Source of the DNA: an uncultured Clostridia bacterium
GTDB taxonomy: Bacteria; Bacillota; Clostridia; Oscillospirales; Oscillospiraceae
Direction of reading: 5' to 3'
Assembly: GCA_947383645.1 (NCBI GenBank)
Contig: CANDEH010000004.1
Span: 1 to 64,000, forward strand
DNA length: 64,000 bases
The notes beneath the pieces were generated by a model, which did not search any database, had not been told where the DNA came from, and saw only the letters and a program-made list of their open reading frames with translations. This document shows, in pieces, positions 1 to 8,163 of the stretch. The translations under genes were made by a program, and so were the position numbers. The stretch's first letter is position 1; each line of letters starts with the position of its first letter.

Positions 1-2
1 AA

Positions 3-317
3 GTGTTCATAGTTTATTTACATTTAATTTTTGTTCCGTGCTTGACATTGGCGGATGTGGTCTACCCGGGCAGACATATTTACAACATCCACAATAAGAA
101 TGACACCTTCACGGTGGAAGGTGTCAACGCTGATTTGCGCCACTATATCCCAACACTGGCGCGGCGGAGCAGGTGTTTTCCGAGAAACCTGGAGAATCTC
201 CAGGCTGTCCTTGATGTTTTTATCCATGCTTACAACCGTTTTGGACTCCAGAAGGACCACTATCGCTCCCGCCGCCCAGGGGCTACCATACCGTTTTCCC
301 TTTTTGATTCCCTTTAA
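3..317 (+). pseudogene. 3' remnant of an IS1/IS1595-like transposase
   Basis: The reading frame is open from the window edge to a TAA at 315-317. Residues from about position 81 onward read like the end of IS1/IS1595-type transposases: the run NDTFTVEGVNADLRHYIP is followed by RSRCFPR and HAYNRFG, and the protein ends in a basic stretch plus FSLFDSL, the usual C-terminus of this family. The first ~25 residues do not look like the family. Only a C-terminal piece is visible, so this is either the end of an element lying mostly outside the window or a stand-alone relic. I saw no terminal inverted repeat after the stop. The family assignment comes from recalled family motifs. Confidence 0.6.
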
Positions 318-435
318 CTCTCCTTTTGGTCACTCCCCTGCCCTTCTTTTTTCTTGTAATTTGCGGCGGTTTCTGGTATAGTATTCCTAATTGTGATGCG
401 ACAGGTGCGATTCCGGCAGGGGAGGGCTTTGTGCG

Positions 436-1092
436 GTGGGACTGTTTCGTCAGCTTTGGAATATGATCGACTGGAGTGTGGTCAGCGGCCTGATGACGCG
501 GGCTTTGGCGGTGCTGCTGTGTCTGACGGTTCATGAGACCTGCCACGGTCTGGCCGCTTACGCGCTGGGGGATCCCACCGCCAAGCGGATGCACCGGCTG
601 AGCCTGAACCCCCTGCACCACATCGATTGGGTGGGCCTTGCCGCCATGCTTCTTGCGGGCTTTGGCTGGGCAAAGCCGGTGCCGGTGGATATGCGCTACT
701 TCAAAAATCCGAAGAGGGGAATGGCCCTCACCGCTCTGGCCGGGCCGGCGTCCAACTTTTTGCTGGTGGTACTCTGCTGTATCCCCCTGCGGTGGATCTA
801 CTGGAGCGCGGAGGTTACGCCCTTCTTACTGTGGCTCTACGACTTCCTTCTGACGCTGGTTTTGATGAATTTGGGCCTGGGGCTGTTCAACCTCCTGCCC
901 ATTCCGCCCCTGGACGGGTCCAAGGTGCTCTTTGCCCTGTTGCCGGACCGGGCGTATTTGCAGCTGATGCGCTATGAGCGGTACGGGATGCTGCTGTTGA
1001 TTTTTCTGGTGTTCTTCGATGTGGGCAGCGACTTTCTCTCCAGAGCGATTTCCGCTGTGTTTGCGTTCCTGATAAACCTGCTTGTACTGTGA
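436..1092 (+). CDS. M50 (site-2 type) membrane metalloprotease
   Basis: A 218-residue integral membrane protein of the site-2 protease family, which cleaves substrates inside the membrane. The zinc-binding HExxH is seen as HETCH at residues 33-37, within TVHETCHGLAAYALGDPTAK, and the second family motif is the NLLPIPPLDG segment near residue 155, which carries the third metal ligand. Several hydrophobic helices surround both motifs. The GTG start at 436 follows a GGGGAGGG ribosome site. The stop is immediately followed by the likely scpA start, so the two are probably co-transcribed. Small members of this family are often found beside scpA/scpB in Clostridia. The substrate is unknown. Confidence 0.9.
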   Translation: MGLFRQLWNMIDWSVVSGLMTRALAVLLCLTVHETCHGLAAYALGDPTAKRMHRLSLNPLHHIDWVGLAAMLLAGFGWAKPVPVDMRYFKNPKRGMALTALAGPASNFLLVVLCCIPLRWIYWSAEVTPFLLWLYDFLLTLVLMNLGLGLFNLLPIPPLDGSKVLFALLPDRAYLQLMRYERYGMLLLIFLVFFDVGSDFLSRAISAVFAFLINLLVL

Positions 1093-1093
1093 G

Positions 1094-1882
1094 GTGAGCG
1101 AGCTGGACAGTCCCGTCTATAAGCTGGAGAGCGTGGTCCACAAGCGCGCTGCCGAGCCCCTGGAGGATTTTGAGGGACCGCTGGATCTGATCCTCTTTCT
1201 CCTCAGCAAGAACAAGATTGAGATTCAGGATATTCCCATCGCCCTGATTTTAGAGCAGTATCTGGCCTATCTGGACCGGCGGCAGCAGCTGGATCTGGAG
1301 ATTGCCAGCGAGTTTGTCACCATGGCCGCCCATCTGATGTATATCAAGACCCGTATGCTCCTGAGCATCGAGGACGAGGAGGCCCAGAGTGAGATGGATC
1401 TGCTGATCCAGTCCCTGGAGGAGCGGAGAAGCGGCGAGGTCTACCAGAGGGTCAAAACCGTGGCGGAGCGCCTTGGCGTGCTGGGGGAGTTCGGGCGGAA
1501 CATCATGACGAAGAATCCTGAGCCGGTGGAACGGGGGAAGTCCGTTACATACTGCCACCGGCCGGAGGACCTCATTAAAACCTTTCAGGCGATCCGGGAC
1601 CGCGGCGAGCGCCGATCCCCGCCGCCGATCACCAGCTTTCAGGAGATCGTGAGACGGGAGCCCTACTCCGTTGCCGACAAGGCCGCGGAGATTCTCCGGA
1701 GGCTGCGGGACCAGGGGGTGACCCGCTTCCTGCTCCTCTTCCGGGGCAGCCGCAGCCGCAGCGAGGTGGTGGCCACCTTTCTGGCCGTGCTGGAGCTGTG
1801 CCGCAACCACGTGCTGAAACTGGCCGGCGGGGAGACAGACTGCACGGTCTCGGTCAAAAAAGATGCGGAGCATCCTTTTTGA
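1094..1882 (+). CDS. scpA: Segregation and condensation protein A
   Basis: About 262 residues; the kleisin subunit of the SMC-ScpAB condensin that organises and segregates the chromosome. The family signature EDFEGPLDLILFLLSKNKI is near the N-terminus, and the C-terminal winged-helix segment (SVADKAAEILRRLRDQG, then VVATFLAVLELCRN) binds SMC. The likely start is GTG at 1094, directly behind the protease stop; an in-frame TTG at 1082 would overlap that gene. Neither has a clear ribosome site, which suggests translational coupling. Its partner scpB lies about 630 bp downstream rather than adjacent, because a low-GC gene sits between them. Confidence 0.92.
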   Translation: MSELDSPVYKLESVVHKRAAEPLEDFEGPLDLILFLLSKNKIEIQDIPIALILEQYLAYLDRRQQLDLEIASEFVTMAAHLMYIKTRMLLSIEDEEAQSEMDLLIQSLEERRSGEVYQRVKTVAERLGVLGEFGRNIMTKNPEPVERGKSVTYCHRPEDLIKTFQAIRDRGERRSPPPITSFQEIVRREPYSVADKAAEILRRLRDQGVTRFLLLFRGSRSRSEVVATFLAVLELCRNHVLKLAGGETDCTVSVKKDAEHPF

Positions 1883-2088
1883 CCGTCGTTTGAAGCCTGT
1901 TTCGATAGGCTTTCAGATGAGGGGACAGGAGCTGTGCGCAGCTCGCAGCGTGTTTTTCCGAAGTTCCAATTCGACTTTTGTTGTTCATCTATAACTCTGG
2001 CAGTTCAACAGATCATAGGTTGAAGCTGAAAATTATCCGTGCCATTATTGGAGCAGTACATCGGAATTTGGCAAAGGTGGGGGAGCGT

Positions 2089-2445
2089 ATGAAAAAAACA
2101 GGTGCTGTATTGGCTATCGTGTTCTTTATCACAGGTGTTGTTCTCTCCTTCTTTGCCGGAAACTACATGAGCAATAGAGAAGACGGGGAAGAAAGAATAC
2201 AAAATTGTCGTAAATACATTTTGCTTACGATTGATACAGTTCAGGACAAAGGTCTCGCTCTTGAGGGTGCATCTGAAACTGTAGTCAGCAATCTATGGGC
2301 GGCGCACGAGTTTTGTGATAATCCTGAAATATCCGCAGAACTCAGCAGCTTGTGGAATACCTTGGTTTATGAGGAGGATACATATGCTGCTCAAGAGGAT
2401 AAACTGGTAATGCAACTGAATGACATTCTGAAAAGATGTCAATAA
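2089..2445 (+). CDS. Hypothetical single-pass membrane protein, low GC
   Basis: A 118-residue protein of unknown function. The ATG at 2089 is preceded by GGTGGGGGAG at good spacing. The frame is open upstream to 1978, but those residues look non-coding. Residues ~4-25 form one hydrophobic helix after a Lys-rich start, giving an N-in anchor or uncleaved signal; the remainder is hydrophilic and predicted helical. The region from about 1930 to 2445 is clearly AT-richer than both neighbours and uses AT-ending codons such as AAA, ATT and CTT, unlike scpA and scpB. It splits the scpA-scpB pair and is best read as an acquired insertion. I do not recognise a family. Confidence 0.6.
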   Translation: MKKTGAVLAIVFFITGVVLSFFAGNYMSNREDGEERIQNCRKYILLTIDTVQDKGLALEGASETVVSNLWAAHEFCDNPEISAELSSLWNTLVYEEDTYAAQEDKLVMQLNDILKRCQ

Positions 2446-2508
2446 ACTCTGCCGAGGGCTTTTCACGGCCGGGGCCGTGGATGTGGTTTCAATGAGGGCT
2501 TACATGCT

Positions 2509-3108
2509 ATGGGTATGGATATGAAGGAGATGGAGGCGGCGGTGGAGGGGATCCTCTTTGCCGCCGGGGAGAGTGTGGAGATTAAGCGGATCTGTCTGGC
2601 GCTGGAGGCCGACAGGGCGGAGGTGGAGGAGATTCTGCGCCGTCTGGGCGATCATTACGCCTTTGAGCGCAGGGGCATCCGGCTTCTGCGCATGGAGGAC
2701 AGTTACCAGCTCTGTTCCGCGCCGGACTATGCCGATGTGATCCGTAAGGCCTTTGAGGTGCGCAAACCCGCCCGGCTTTCCCAACCGGCGCTGGAGGTGC
2801 TGACCATCATCGCCTACTATCAGCCTACCACCAGGGCCTATGTGGACCAGGTGCGGGGGGTGGACAGCGCCTACACCGTGGGCCTGCTGTTAGAGCGCGG
2901 GCTCATTGAGGAGTGCGGAAGGCTCCAGGTTCCGGGGCGGCCCATCCTCTACCGGACCACCAAGCACTTTCTGCGGTCCTTCCATCTGACTTCCCTGGAG
3001 GACCTGCCGGAGATTCCGGGGCTGGAGAGCGAGGGGCAGCTGCGCCTGGGTGCGGACGGGGCTTTGATGGAGCCTGTGGCGGAAGAGCCGGGCGGAGAAG
3101 CAAATTAG
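2509..3108 (+). CDS. scpB: Segregation and condensation protein B
   Basis: 199 residues; two winged-helix domains that dimerise and bind ScpA in the SMC condensin. The diagnostic core ALEVLTIIAYYQPTTRAYVD is followed by VDSAYTVGLLLERGLIEECG and VPGRPILYRTTKHFLRSF. Three in-frame ATGs (2509, 2515, 2521) compete; a GAGGG at 2492-2497 suits the first. The last codons are GCA-AAT-TAG, and both AAT and TAG lie inside the first copy of an AATTAGG heptamer array, so the present C-terminus (EAN) is set by that repeat. Length is normal for the family. Confidence 0.93.
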   Translation: MGMDMKEMEAAVEGILFAAGESVEIKRICLALEADRAEVEEILRRLGDHYAFERRGIRLLRMEDSYQLCSAPDYADVIRKAFEVRKPARLSQPALEVLTIIAYYQPTTRAYVDQVRGVDSAYTVGLLLERGLIEECGRLQVPGRPILYRTTKHFLRSFHLTSLEDLPEIPGLESEGQLRLGADGALMEPVAEEPGGEAN

Positions 3109-3186
3109 GAATTAGGAATTATTTTGGAGAGACGAGTCGGGCTCTCAGTGGGGACAATTCCTAATTCCTAACTCCTAATTCCTCAT
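3103..3186. repeat. Inverted heptamer array (AATTAGG type)
   Basis: The left arm at 3103-3120 is two and a half copies of AATTAGG. The right arm from about 3156 to 3180 contains CCTAATT/CCTAACT units in reverse orientation. The 18-bp arms match perfectly, so the transcript could fold into a long hairpin. Between them are about 35 bases with an inner GAGAG...CTCTC. The left arm contains the scpB stop codon. Related arrays occur at 21111, 22874, 32477, 34232, 35755, 58598 and 59525. Confidence 0.85.
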
Positions 3187-3208
3187 TGAACGAAAGGGGT
3201 GAGCGGGG

Positions 3209-3868
3209 ATTGTAGGGTGGTTTATACTGGCGGCGGTGCTGGCTGTACTGCTGCTCATAGGGCTGGTGCCCATCGGCGCCTGTGCGGCCTACGACAGTGC
3301 GCTGACGGTGCGGCTGCGCATCGGCCCCCTTCGCGTGGGGCTGTATCCCCCCAGGCCGAAGAAGGAGAAGCCTCCGCCGAGAGAGCGGAAAAAGAAGAAG
3401 CCGGCGGAAGAGACCGCTGAGAAGAAGCCCTTTCCAAGGCCCAACCGGGAGCAGATACAGTATACCCTGCGCGTACTGCCGCCCCTCCTGAAGAGGGCGG
3501 TGGGCCGGACGCGGCGGCGGATTCTTATCGCGCCCCTGCGGCTGTTTATGGTGTTCGGCGGGGAGGACCCGGCGGACGTGGCGGAACTCTACGGCAGGGC
3601 CCAGGCAGCGCTCAGTGCGGCATACCCGGTGTTGAAACGGCTGGTGCGGATTCAGGACGACGCTGTCAATCTGTACACGGACTACGACAGCGAGACCATT
3701 TTTTTCCGGGGCGAGGTCGGCGTCCGCATCCGTATAGGGGACGTGGTGATTATCGGCGTCTCGGCGGCGGCGGGCCTTTTAAAGTGGCTGATCGGCTACC
3801 GCAGGCGGGCCGGAAAGCCGGAGAAACGGACCAGTGGGAAGAAGGAACAGCAGGCCGGAGCGGCCTGA
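3209..3868 (+). CDS. DUF2953 family membrane-anchored protein
   Basis: A sporulation-neighbourhood protein of the DUF2953 type: one N-terminal hydrophobic helix, then a Pro/Lys/Glu-rich stretch, then a C-terminal domain with VNLYTDYDSETIFFRGEVGV and an amphipathic basic tail. The start is unusual. A strong ribosome site (GAAAGGGGTGAG, 3192-3203) sits 5 nt before an ATT at 3209, which would give a proper membrane N-terminus (start-VGWFILAAVLAVLLL). The first conventional start is GTG at 3236, 33 nt from the ribosome site. I chose the ATT with low confidence in the start; the frame itself is safe. The gene is followed closely by gerW/ytfJ, a pairing known in spore-forming Firmicutes. Confidence 0.75.
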   Translation: MVGWFILAAVLAVLLLIGLVPIGACAAYDSALTVRLRIGPLRVGLYPPRPKKEKPPPRERKKKKPAEETAEKKPFPRPNREQIQYTLRVLPPLLKRAVGRTRRRILIAPLRLFMVFGGEDPADVAELYGRAQAALSAAYPVLKRLVRIQDDAVNLYTDYDSETIFFRGEVGVRIRIGDVVIIGVSAAAGLLKWLIGYRRRAGKPEKRTSGKKEQQAGAA

Positions 3869-3882
3869 GAAAGGACGAGACA

Positions 3883-4302
3883 ATGGATAAGAAGAATTCC
3901 CTCAGTGAGATGCTTCAGGAGTCTATGGGCAAGGTGCGGGAGATGGTGGACGCCAATACCATCGTGGGGCAGCCCATCCGCACGGACGACGGCGTGACGC
4001 TGATCCCCATCTCCAAGGTCTCCTTCGGCTTTGGCGGCGGCGGCGGAGAGTACGACGGAAAGTCCGCTCCGGCGGATAGCCGTTTGGGCGGCGGCCTGGG
4101 CGCGGCGGTAAAGATCGTGCCGGTGGCCTTCCTCATTGTAAAGGACGGCGCTGTGCGGGTAATGCCTGTGGCCATCCCCGCCGCCACCGGTCTGGAGCGG
4201 GTGGTGGAGATGGTGCCGGATCTGATCGACAAGGTCTCCGGTATGCTGAAAAAGGACGTCACCGCCGCCGCAGAGGCGGAGCCGGAGGCAGAGGATTTCT
4301 GA
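3883..4302 (+). CDS. ytfJ: GerW family sporulation protein YtfJ
   Basis: 139 residues. The family is needed for spore germination competence in Bacillus and is widespread in spore-forming Firmicutes. Visible signatures are VDANTIVGQPIRTDDGVTLI, the Gly-rich SFGFGGGGGEY, and the pattern VPVAFLIVKDGAVRVMPV. The ATG at 3883 has AAAGGACGAG upstream; the frame is open earlier to 3784 but that part overlaps the end of the DUF2953 gene. It ends in an acidic Ala/Glu tail. Its place after DUF2953 and before a DD-carboxypeptidase supports a role in spore envelope formation. Confidence 0.9.
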   Translation: MDKKNSLSEMLQESMGKVREMVDANTIVGQPIRTDDGVTLIPISKVSFGFGGGGGEYDGKSAPADSRLGGGLGAAVKIVPVAFLIVKDGAVRVMPVAIPAATGLERVVEMVPDLIDKVSGMLKKDVTAAAEAEPEAEDF

Positions 4303-4525
4303 CGCCTTGAGAGATAAAATTTCATGCGCAGTTCCATCGCACCCCCAAAACAGGCGGACGCCTCCGCGCGTGGAGTTTTGTACGGCGTTTCCGGTTGCCC
4401 CGAAGGGATGGGGAAATGGCGCGGCTGGCCTTTTGCCGTGCTTTTCATGACAAATAATATATTTCCAGTTTGCAAGTTCGCCGTATGGGACAGGATAACC
4501 TCAGCTTTTTGTGAGGTGAATGGTT

Positions 4526-5581
4526 ATGCGCCGTATATTCTGTGCCCTGCTGCTGCCTGTGCTGCTGACATGGTGGACTGTCCCGGCCTCCGCTGTGGAC
4601 ACCTCCGCCGCCTCCGCTATCCTGATCGACGCCGATACCGGGCGGGTGCTCTATGAACAGAACGCCGACGAGCCCCGGCTGATCGCCAGCATTACCAAGA
4701 TTATGACGGCTTTGACCGCCCTGGAGCACTGCTCCACCGACAAGGTCTATACCGTTCAGAGCGGCGATATGGCCGAGGGGTCCTCCATGTATCTCCGGGC
4801 GGGGGAGCGCGTTACCCTGGAGGAGCTGCTCTATGGGCTTATGCTCTCCTCGGGAAACGACGCAGCCCTGGCGGTGGCCCGCTGCGTCTCCGGTTCAGTG
4901 GAGCGGTTCGTGGCGCTGATGAACCGGAAGGCAGGAGAGCTCGGCATGGAGCATACCTCCTTTGCCAACCCCAACGGTCTGGACCACGAGGACCACTACT
5001 CCACCGCCCGGGATATGGCGAGGCTTGCCCGCTGCGCTATGGAGAACGAGACCTTCTGCCGCATTGTCTCCACCAGGTCCATTACCATCGGGGAGCGGAC
5101 GCTGGTAAACCACAACAAGCTCCTCGGCTGGTATGACGGCTGCGTGGGGATCAAGACCGGATTTACAAAGGCGGCGGGCCGCACCCTGGTCTCCGCCGCC
5201 CGCCGGGAGGGACAGCTGCTCATCGCCGTAACCCTTCACGACGGCAACGACTGGCAGGACCACCGGAATCTGCTGGACTACGGCTTTTCCGCCTTCCCCC
5301 GCACGCTGGCCCTGACGGCGGGGGAGCAGGCGGGCAGTACCCGTGTGAAGGGGAGCTTTCTCCTTACGGCGCCGGTCACCGTCGGGGAGAACTTCTACTG
5401 TCCCCTGGCCGCCGGGGAGGAGGCGGAGGTGTCCTATTCCTGCCCCGATGCGGTGACGGCGCCCGTCGCCGCGGGAACCGTGGTGGGGGAGGCCGTCGTG
5501 ACCATCCGCGGCCAGGAGCTGGGCCGGGTGCCCCTGATTATCTCCCGGGACGTGGGAATGCACATGGTCCGCAAACCCTGA
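4526..5581 (+). CDS. D-alanyl-D-alanine carboxypeptidase (penicillin-binding, S11)
   Basis: About 351 residues. An exported serine carboxypeptidase that trims the terminal D-Ala of peptidoglycan stem peptides. A signal peptide (MRRIFCALLLPVLLTWW...ASA) is followed by the penicillin-binding motifs in order: SITK near residue 55 (nucleophile Ser and Lys), SGN in LSSGND near 109, and KTG in IKTGFTKAAGR near 209. A C-terminal beta domain of the PBP5_C type follows. The GAGGTG at 4513-4518 best serves the ATG at 4526; another ATG at 4520 is too close. No C-terminal amphipathic anchor stands out. Position next to gerW suggests a DacF-like sporulation role, but DacA/DacB identity cannot be excluded. 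Confidence 0.92.
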   Translation: MRRIFCALLLPVLLTWWTVPASAVDTSAASAILIDADTGRVLYEQNADEPRLIASITKIMTALTALEHCSTDKVYTVQSGDMAEGSSMYLRAGERVTLEELLYGLMLSSGNDAALAVARCVSGSVERFVALMNRKAGELGMEHTSFANPNGLDHEDHYSTARDMARLARCAMENETFCRIVSTRSITIGERTLVNHNKLLGWYDGCVGIKTGFTKAAGRTLVSAARREGQLLIAVTLHDGNDWQDHRNLLDYGFSAFPRTLALTAGEQAGSTRVKGSFLLTAPVTVGENFYCPLAAGEEAEVSYSCPDAVTAPVAAGTVVGEAVVTIRGQELGRVPLIISRDVGMHMVRKP

Positions 5582-5649
5582 CGGTCTCCGCCGGAAGTTT
5601 GCGATCACGCACCCGGAGCTTTTTCTCAGGGGGTAGGGCCCCTTGAAAA

Positions 5650-5690
5650 AAATCCACTGGAAAGCGGCATAGCCGCTTTCCAGTGCGCCC
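5650..5690. repeat. Perfect 14-bp hairpin between two genes
   Basis: CACTGGAAAGCGGC at 5655-5668 and its exact complement at 5672-5685 are separated by the 3-base loop ATA. No T-run follows, so it is not a standard terminator on the + strand. A related hairpin with CGCTGG/CCAGCG arms lies at 52571-52604. Both are preceded by a CTTTTTCTCAG stretch, which suggests two copies of one dispersed repeat. Confidence 0.6.
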
Positions 5691-5760
5691 CCCGTCTCCC
5701 TCGATCAAAAGCCAGGCAAAGCGGGGTTTACTCGAAATTTCTACATATTCGGAGGTCTCC

Positions 5761-6474
5761 ATGGAGGAGAGAGTTCAAAAGCTGATGGCTGCGGCGGGAC
5801 TGTGCTCCCGGCGGGCTGCAGAGGAGATTCTGCGCCAGGGTCGGGTTACTGTCAACGGCCGGGTCGCCTCCCTGGGCGACCGGGCGGATCCGGACCGGGA
5901 CACTGTGGCTGTGGACGGCGCGGCTCTGCCCGGGCGGGAGGAGAAGGTGTATCTCCTCCTCCACAAGCCCCGGGGCTATGCCTGCACCCTCTCCGACCCC
6001 CACGCTGTGCGTCTGGTGACAGAGCTGCTTACAGGCTGCACCGCCCGGGTCTATCCCGTGGGGCGTCTGGATGTGAATTCCGAGGGGCTGCTGCTGCTCA
6101 CCAACGACGGCGCGCTGGCCCAGCGGCTTCTCCACCCCGGCGGCGGCGTGGAGAAGCGCTACCGTGTAACCGCCGCCGGCCTGCGGGAGGACAGCATATC
6201 CCGGCTCCGGGCCCTGCGGGACCTGGACGGGGAGCCCATCCGGCCGGCGGAGATCCGCCTTCTGGAGGAGGGGCCGCCGGCGGTGCTGGAATTCGTCCTG
6301 CATGAGGGGAAAAAGCGGCAGATTCGCCGTATGTGCAGCCGGGTGGGCCTCAGCGTCCGCCGGCTGTGCCGGATCTCCGAGGGCGGCCTCACGCTGGACG
6401 GCCTGCCGCCGGGGCACTGGCGCTATCTTACCGGGGAGGAGATTGCCATGCTGCGGGGGGAGGAGCGGCCATGA
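5761..6474 (+). CDS. rluB: 23S rRNA pseudouridine synthase, RluB type
   Basis: 237 residues. Converts a uridine of 23S rRNA helix 89 to pseudouridine. An N-terminal S4 RNA-binding domain (residues 1-60, with LCSRRAAEEILRQGRVTVNG) precedes the RsuA/RluB catalytic domain; the catalytic Asp is in VGRLDVNSEGLLLLTNDG near residue 103, followed by HEGKKRQIRRMCSRVG. The ATG at 5761 has GGAGG 5 nt upstream. The stop overlaps the next start (ATGA at 6471-6474), so it is coupled to the flavoprotein gene. Assignment to RluB rather than RsuA rests on the scp-rlu neighbourhood common in Firmicutes. Confidence 0.92.
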   Translation: MEERVQKLMAAAGLCSRRAAEEILRQGRVTVNGRVASLGDRADPDRDTVAVDGAALPGREEKVYLLLHKPRGYACTLSDPHAVRLVTELLTGCTARVYPVGRLDVNSEGLLLLTNDGALAQRLLHPGGGVEKRYRVTAAGLREDSISRLRALRDLDGEPIRPAEIRLLEEGPPAVLEFVLHEGKKRQIRRMCSRVGLSVRRLCRISEGGLTLDGLPPGHWRYLTGEEIAMLRGEERP

Positions 6475-7709
6475 GGACAGAGGTGATCGTCATCGGCGGC
6501 GGACCGGCGGGTATGATGGCGGCTATCGCCGCCGCGGAGAACGGGGCGGCGGCAGTGCTGCTGGAGCCCAACAGCCGCCTGGGGAAGAAGCTGAATATCA
6601 CCGGGAAGGGCCGGTGCAACCTGACCAACAACTGTGCCCCGGCGGAGCTGATGCAGAATATCCCCCGAAACAGCCGCTTCCTCTACAGCGCCTTCTCCCA
6701 GCTCAGCAGTCAGGATGTGATGGCCTTCTTCGAGGGCCTCGGCGTGCCGGTGAAAACCGAGCGGGGGAACCGGGTGTTTCCCGTGTCCGACCGGTCCTTT
6801 GATGTCAGCGCCGCGCTGGAGCGCCGTCTGAAGGCGCTCGGGGTGGCCGTTCTCCGAGACCGCGCCGCGGGCCTTCTCCGGGAGGAGGGCCGTCTCGCCG
6901 GCGTGAGGGGGGAGCGGGATACATACAGGGCGCCCTGCGCCGTTGTCGCAACCGGAGGGCTGTCCTATCCCCTCACCGGCAGCACCGGGGACGGCTACCG
7001 CCTGGCGGAGGAGGCCGGCCACACGGTGACGCCTCTGCGGGGTTCCCTGGTGCCCCTGGAGGAGGAGGGGAGCGTATGCGCCGCCCTCCAGGGCCTCAGC
7101 CTGCGCAACGTGCGCTTGACGGTGCTGGAGGACGGGAGGCGCATCTTCTCCGACTTCGGGGAGCTGCTGTTCACCCACTTCGGTCTCAGCGGGCCGCTGG
7201 TGCTCTCCACCTCCGCCCACATGCGGGACTTTGCCGGGAAGCGGTATACCGCCGTGATCGATTTGAAGCCCGCGCTGGATCCGCAGCAGCTGGACCGGCG
7301 GATTTTAGCGGACTTTGAGAAGTATCGGAACAGCGACTTCATTAACGCCCTGAACGATCTGCTGCCCCACAAGCTCATTGAGGTGTTTGTGGAGCGATCC
7401 GGCATCCCGGCCCGGTGCAAGGTGCACTCCGTCACCCGGGAGCAGCGGCAGGGGATGGCGGAGCTTTTGAAGGCCTTTCCCGTCCCCATCAGGGGCCCCA
7501 GACCGGTGGAGGAGGCCATTGTCACCGCCGGAGGTGTGGCGGTGGGGGAGGTGAACCCCTCCACCATGGAGTCGAAAAAGCTCCCCGGCCTCTACTTCGC
7601 CGGGGAGGTGCTGGATGTGGACGCCTACACCGGGGGATTCAACCTTCAGATCGCCTGGGCCACCGGCTATGTGGCCGGGCAGAACGCCGCCTGGGCCTCC
7701 CAGGGGTGA
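6471..7709 (+). CDS. HI0933-like FAD-dependent oxidoreductase (YhiN family)
   Basis: 412 residues. An N-terminal dinucleotide-binding motif (VIVIGGGPAGMMAA) is followed by the family signature GKKLNITGKGRCNLTNN. The C-terminal FAD segment GLYFAGEVLDVDAYTGGFNL with NLQIAWATGYVAGQNAA closes the fold. The family is annotated as aminoacetone oxidase-like or HI0933-like; the true substrate is not known. The start overlaps the rluB stop by 4 bases. The same order (rluB, flavoprotein, cmk, plsC, ispH) is common in Clostridia, which supports a conserved operon. Confidence 0.9.
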   Translation: MRTEVIVIGGGPAGMMAAIAAAENGAAAVLLEPNSRLGKKLNITGKGRCNLTNNCAPAELMQNIPRNSRFLYSAFSQLSSQDVMAFFEGLGVPVKTERGNRVFPVSDRSFDVSAALERRLKALGVAVLRDRAAGLLREEGRLAGVRGERDTYRAPCAVVATGGLSYPLTGSTGDGYRLAEEAGHTVTPLRGSLVPLEEEGSVCAALQGLSLRNVRLTVLEDGRRIFSDFGELLFTHFGLSGPLVLSTSAHMRDFAGKRYTAVIDLKPALDPQQLDRRILADFEKYRNSDFINALNDLLPHKLIEVFVERSGIPARCKVHSVTREQRQGMAELLKAFPVPIRGPRPVEEAIVTAGGVAVGEVNPSTMESKKLPGLYFAGEVLDVDAYTGGFNLQIAWATGYVAGQNAAWASQG

Positions 7710-7735
7710 GGCGGCGGTGAAAAGGGGGAGCACCT

Positions 7736-8083
7736 GTGAAAAAATGGTATGACGAGGAGTATGCGTTCAAAATTGAGGTTGTGGGCTTCCTGCGGGGCGA
7801 CCATACGGAGCGCTACTGCCGGAACGGGGAGGAGATCGGGGACACCTACACCTGCACCTACGGCTGTCCGGTGAATGCCGCAGGTTATGGGATCTGTTCC
7901 AAGACCATGGCGGCGCTCTTTCCCCTTATGGAGGCGGTCCGCAGCGGCGGCGACCTGGAGAAGGTGGGCGGCGACGGGCGATACAGCAAGACGATTGTCT
8001 GTCCGGACGGCTGCGTGATATTCCGGCTCACCGCGGAGCCCCTTGGAAATGAGAACTTCTTTACCGGAAAATTCTGCGAATGA
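7736..8083 (+). CDS. TIGR04076 family protein
   Basis: 115 residues, soluble, function unknown. The layout fits TIGR04076: a conserved early Cys with G..IGD, a central CP.N..GYGICSKTMAALFPLMEAV, a Gly-rich turn, and a late CPDGCVIFRLTAEP. The Cys residues suggest metal or redox chemistry, but nothing proves it. It starts at GTG 7736 behind AAAAGGGGGAG, 27 bp after the flavoprotein, in the same direction. Confidence 0.7.
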   Translation: MKKWYDEEYAFKIEVVGFLRGDHTERYCRNGEEIGDTYTCTYGCPVNAAGYGICSKTMAALFPLMEAVRSGGDLEKVGGDGRYSKTIVCPDGCVIFRLTAEPLGNENFFTGKFCE

Positions 8084-8163
8084 CGCCCGCTCTGCCCCAG
8101 TGCCGGCAGGCGCGGGCAGGCAGACGGCGATAACCGGATATTTGGGATATGAGGTGCATAGCT

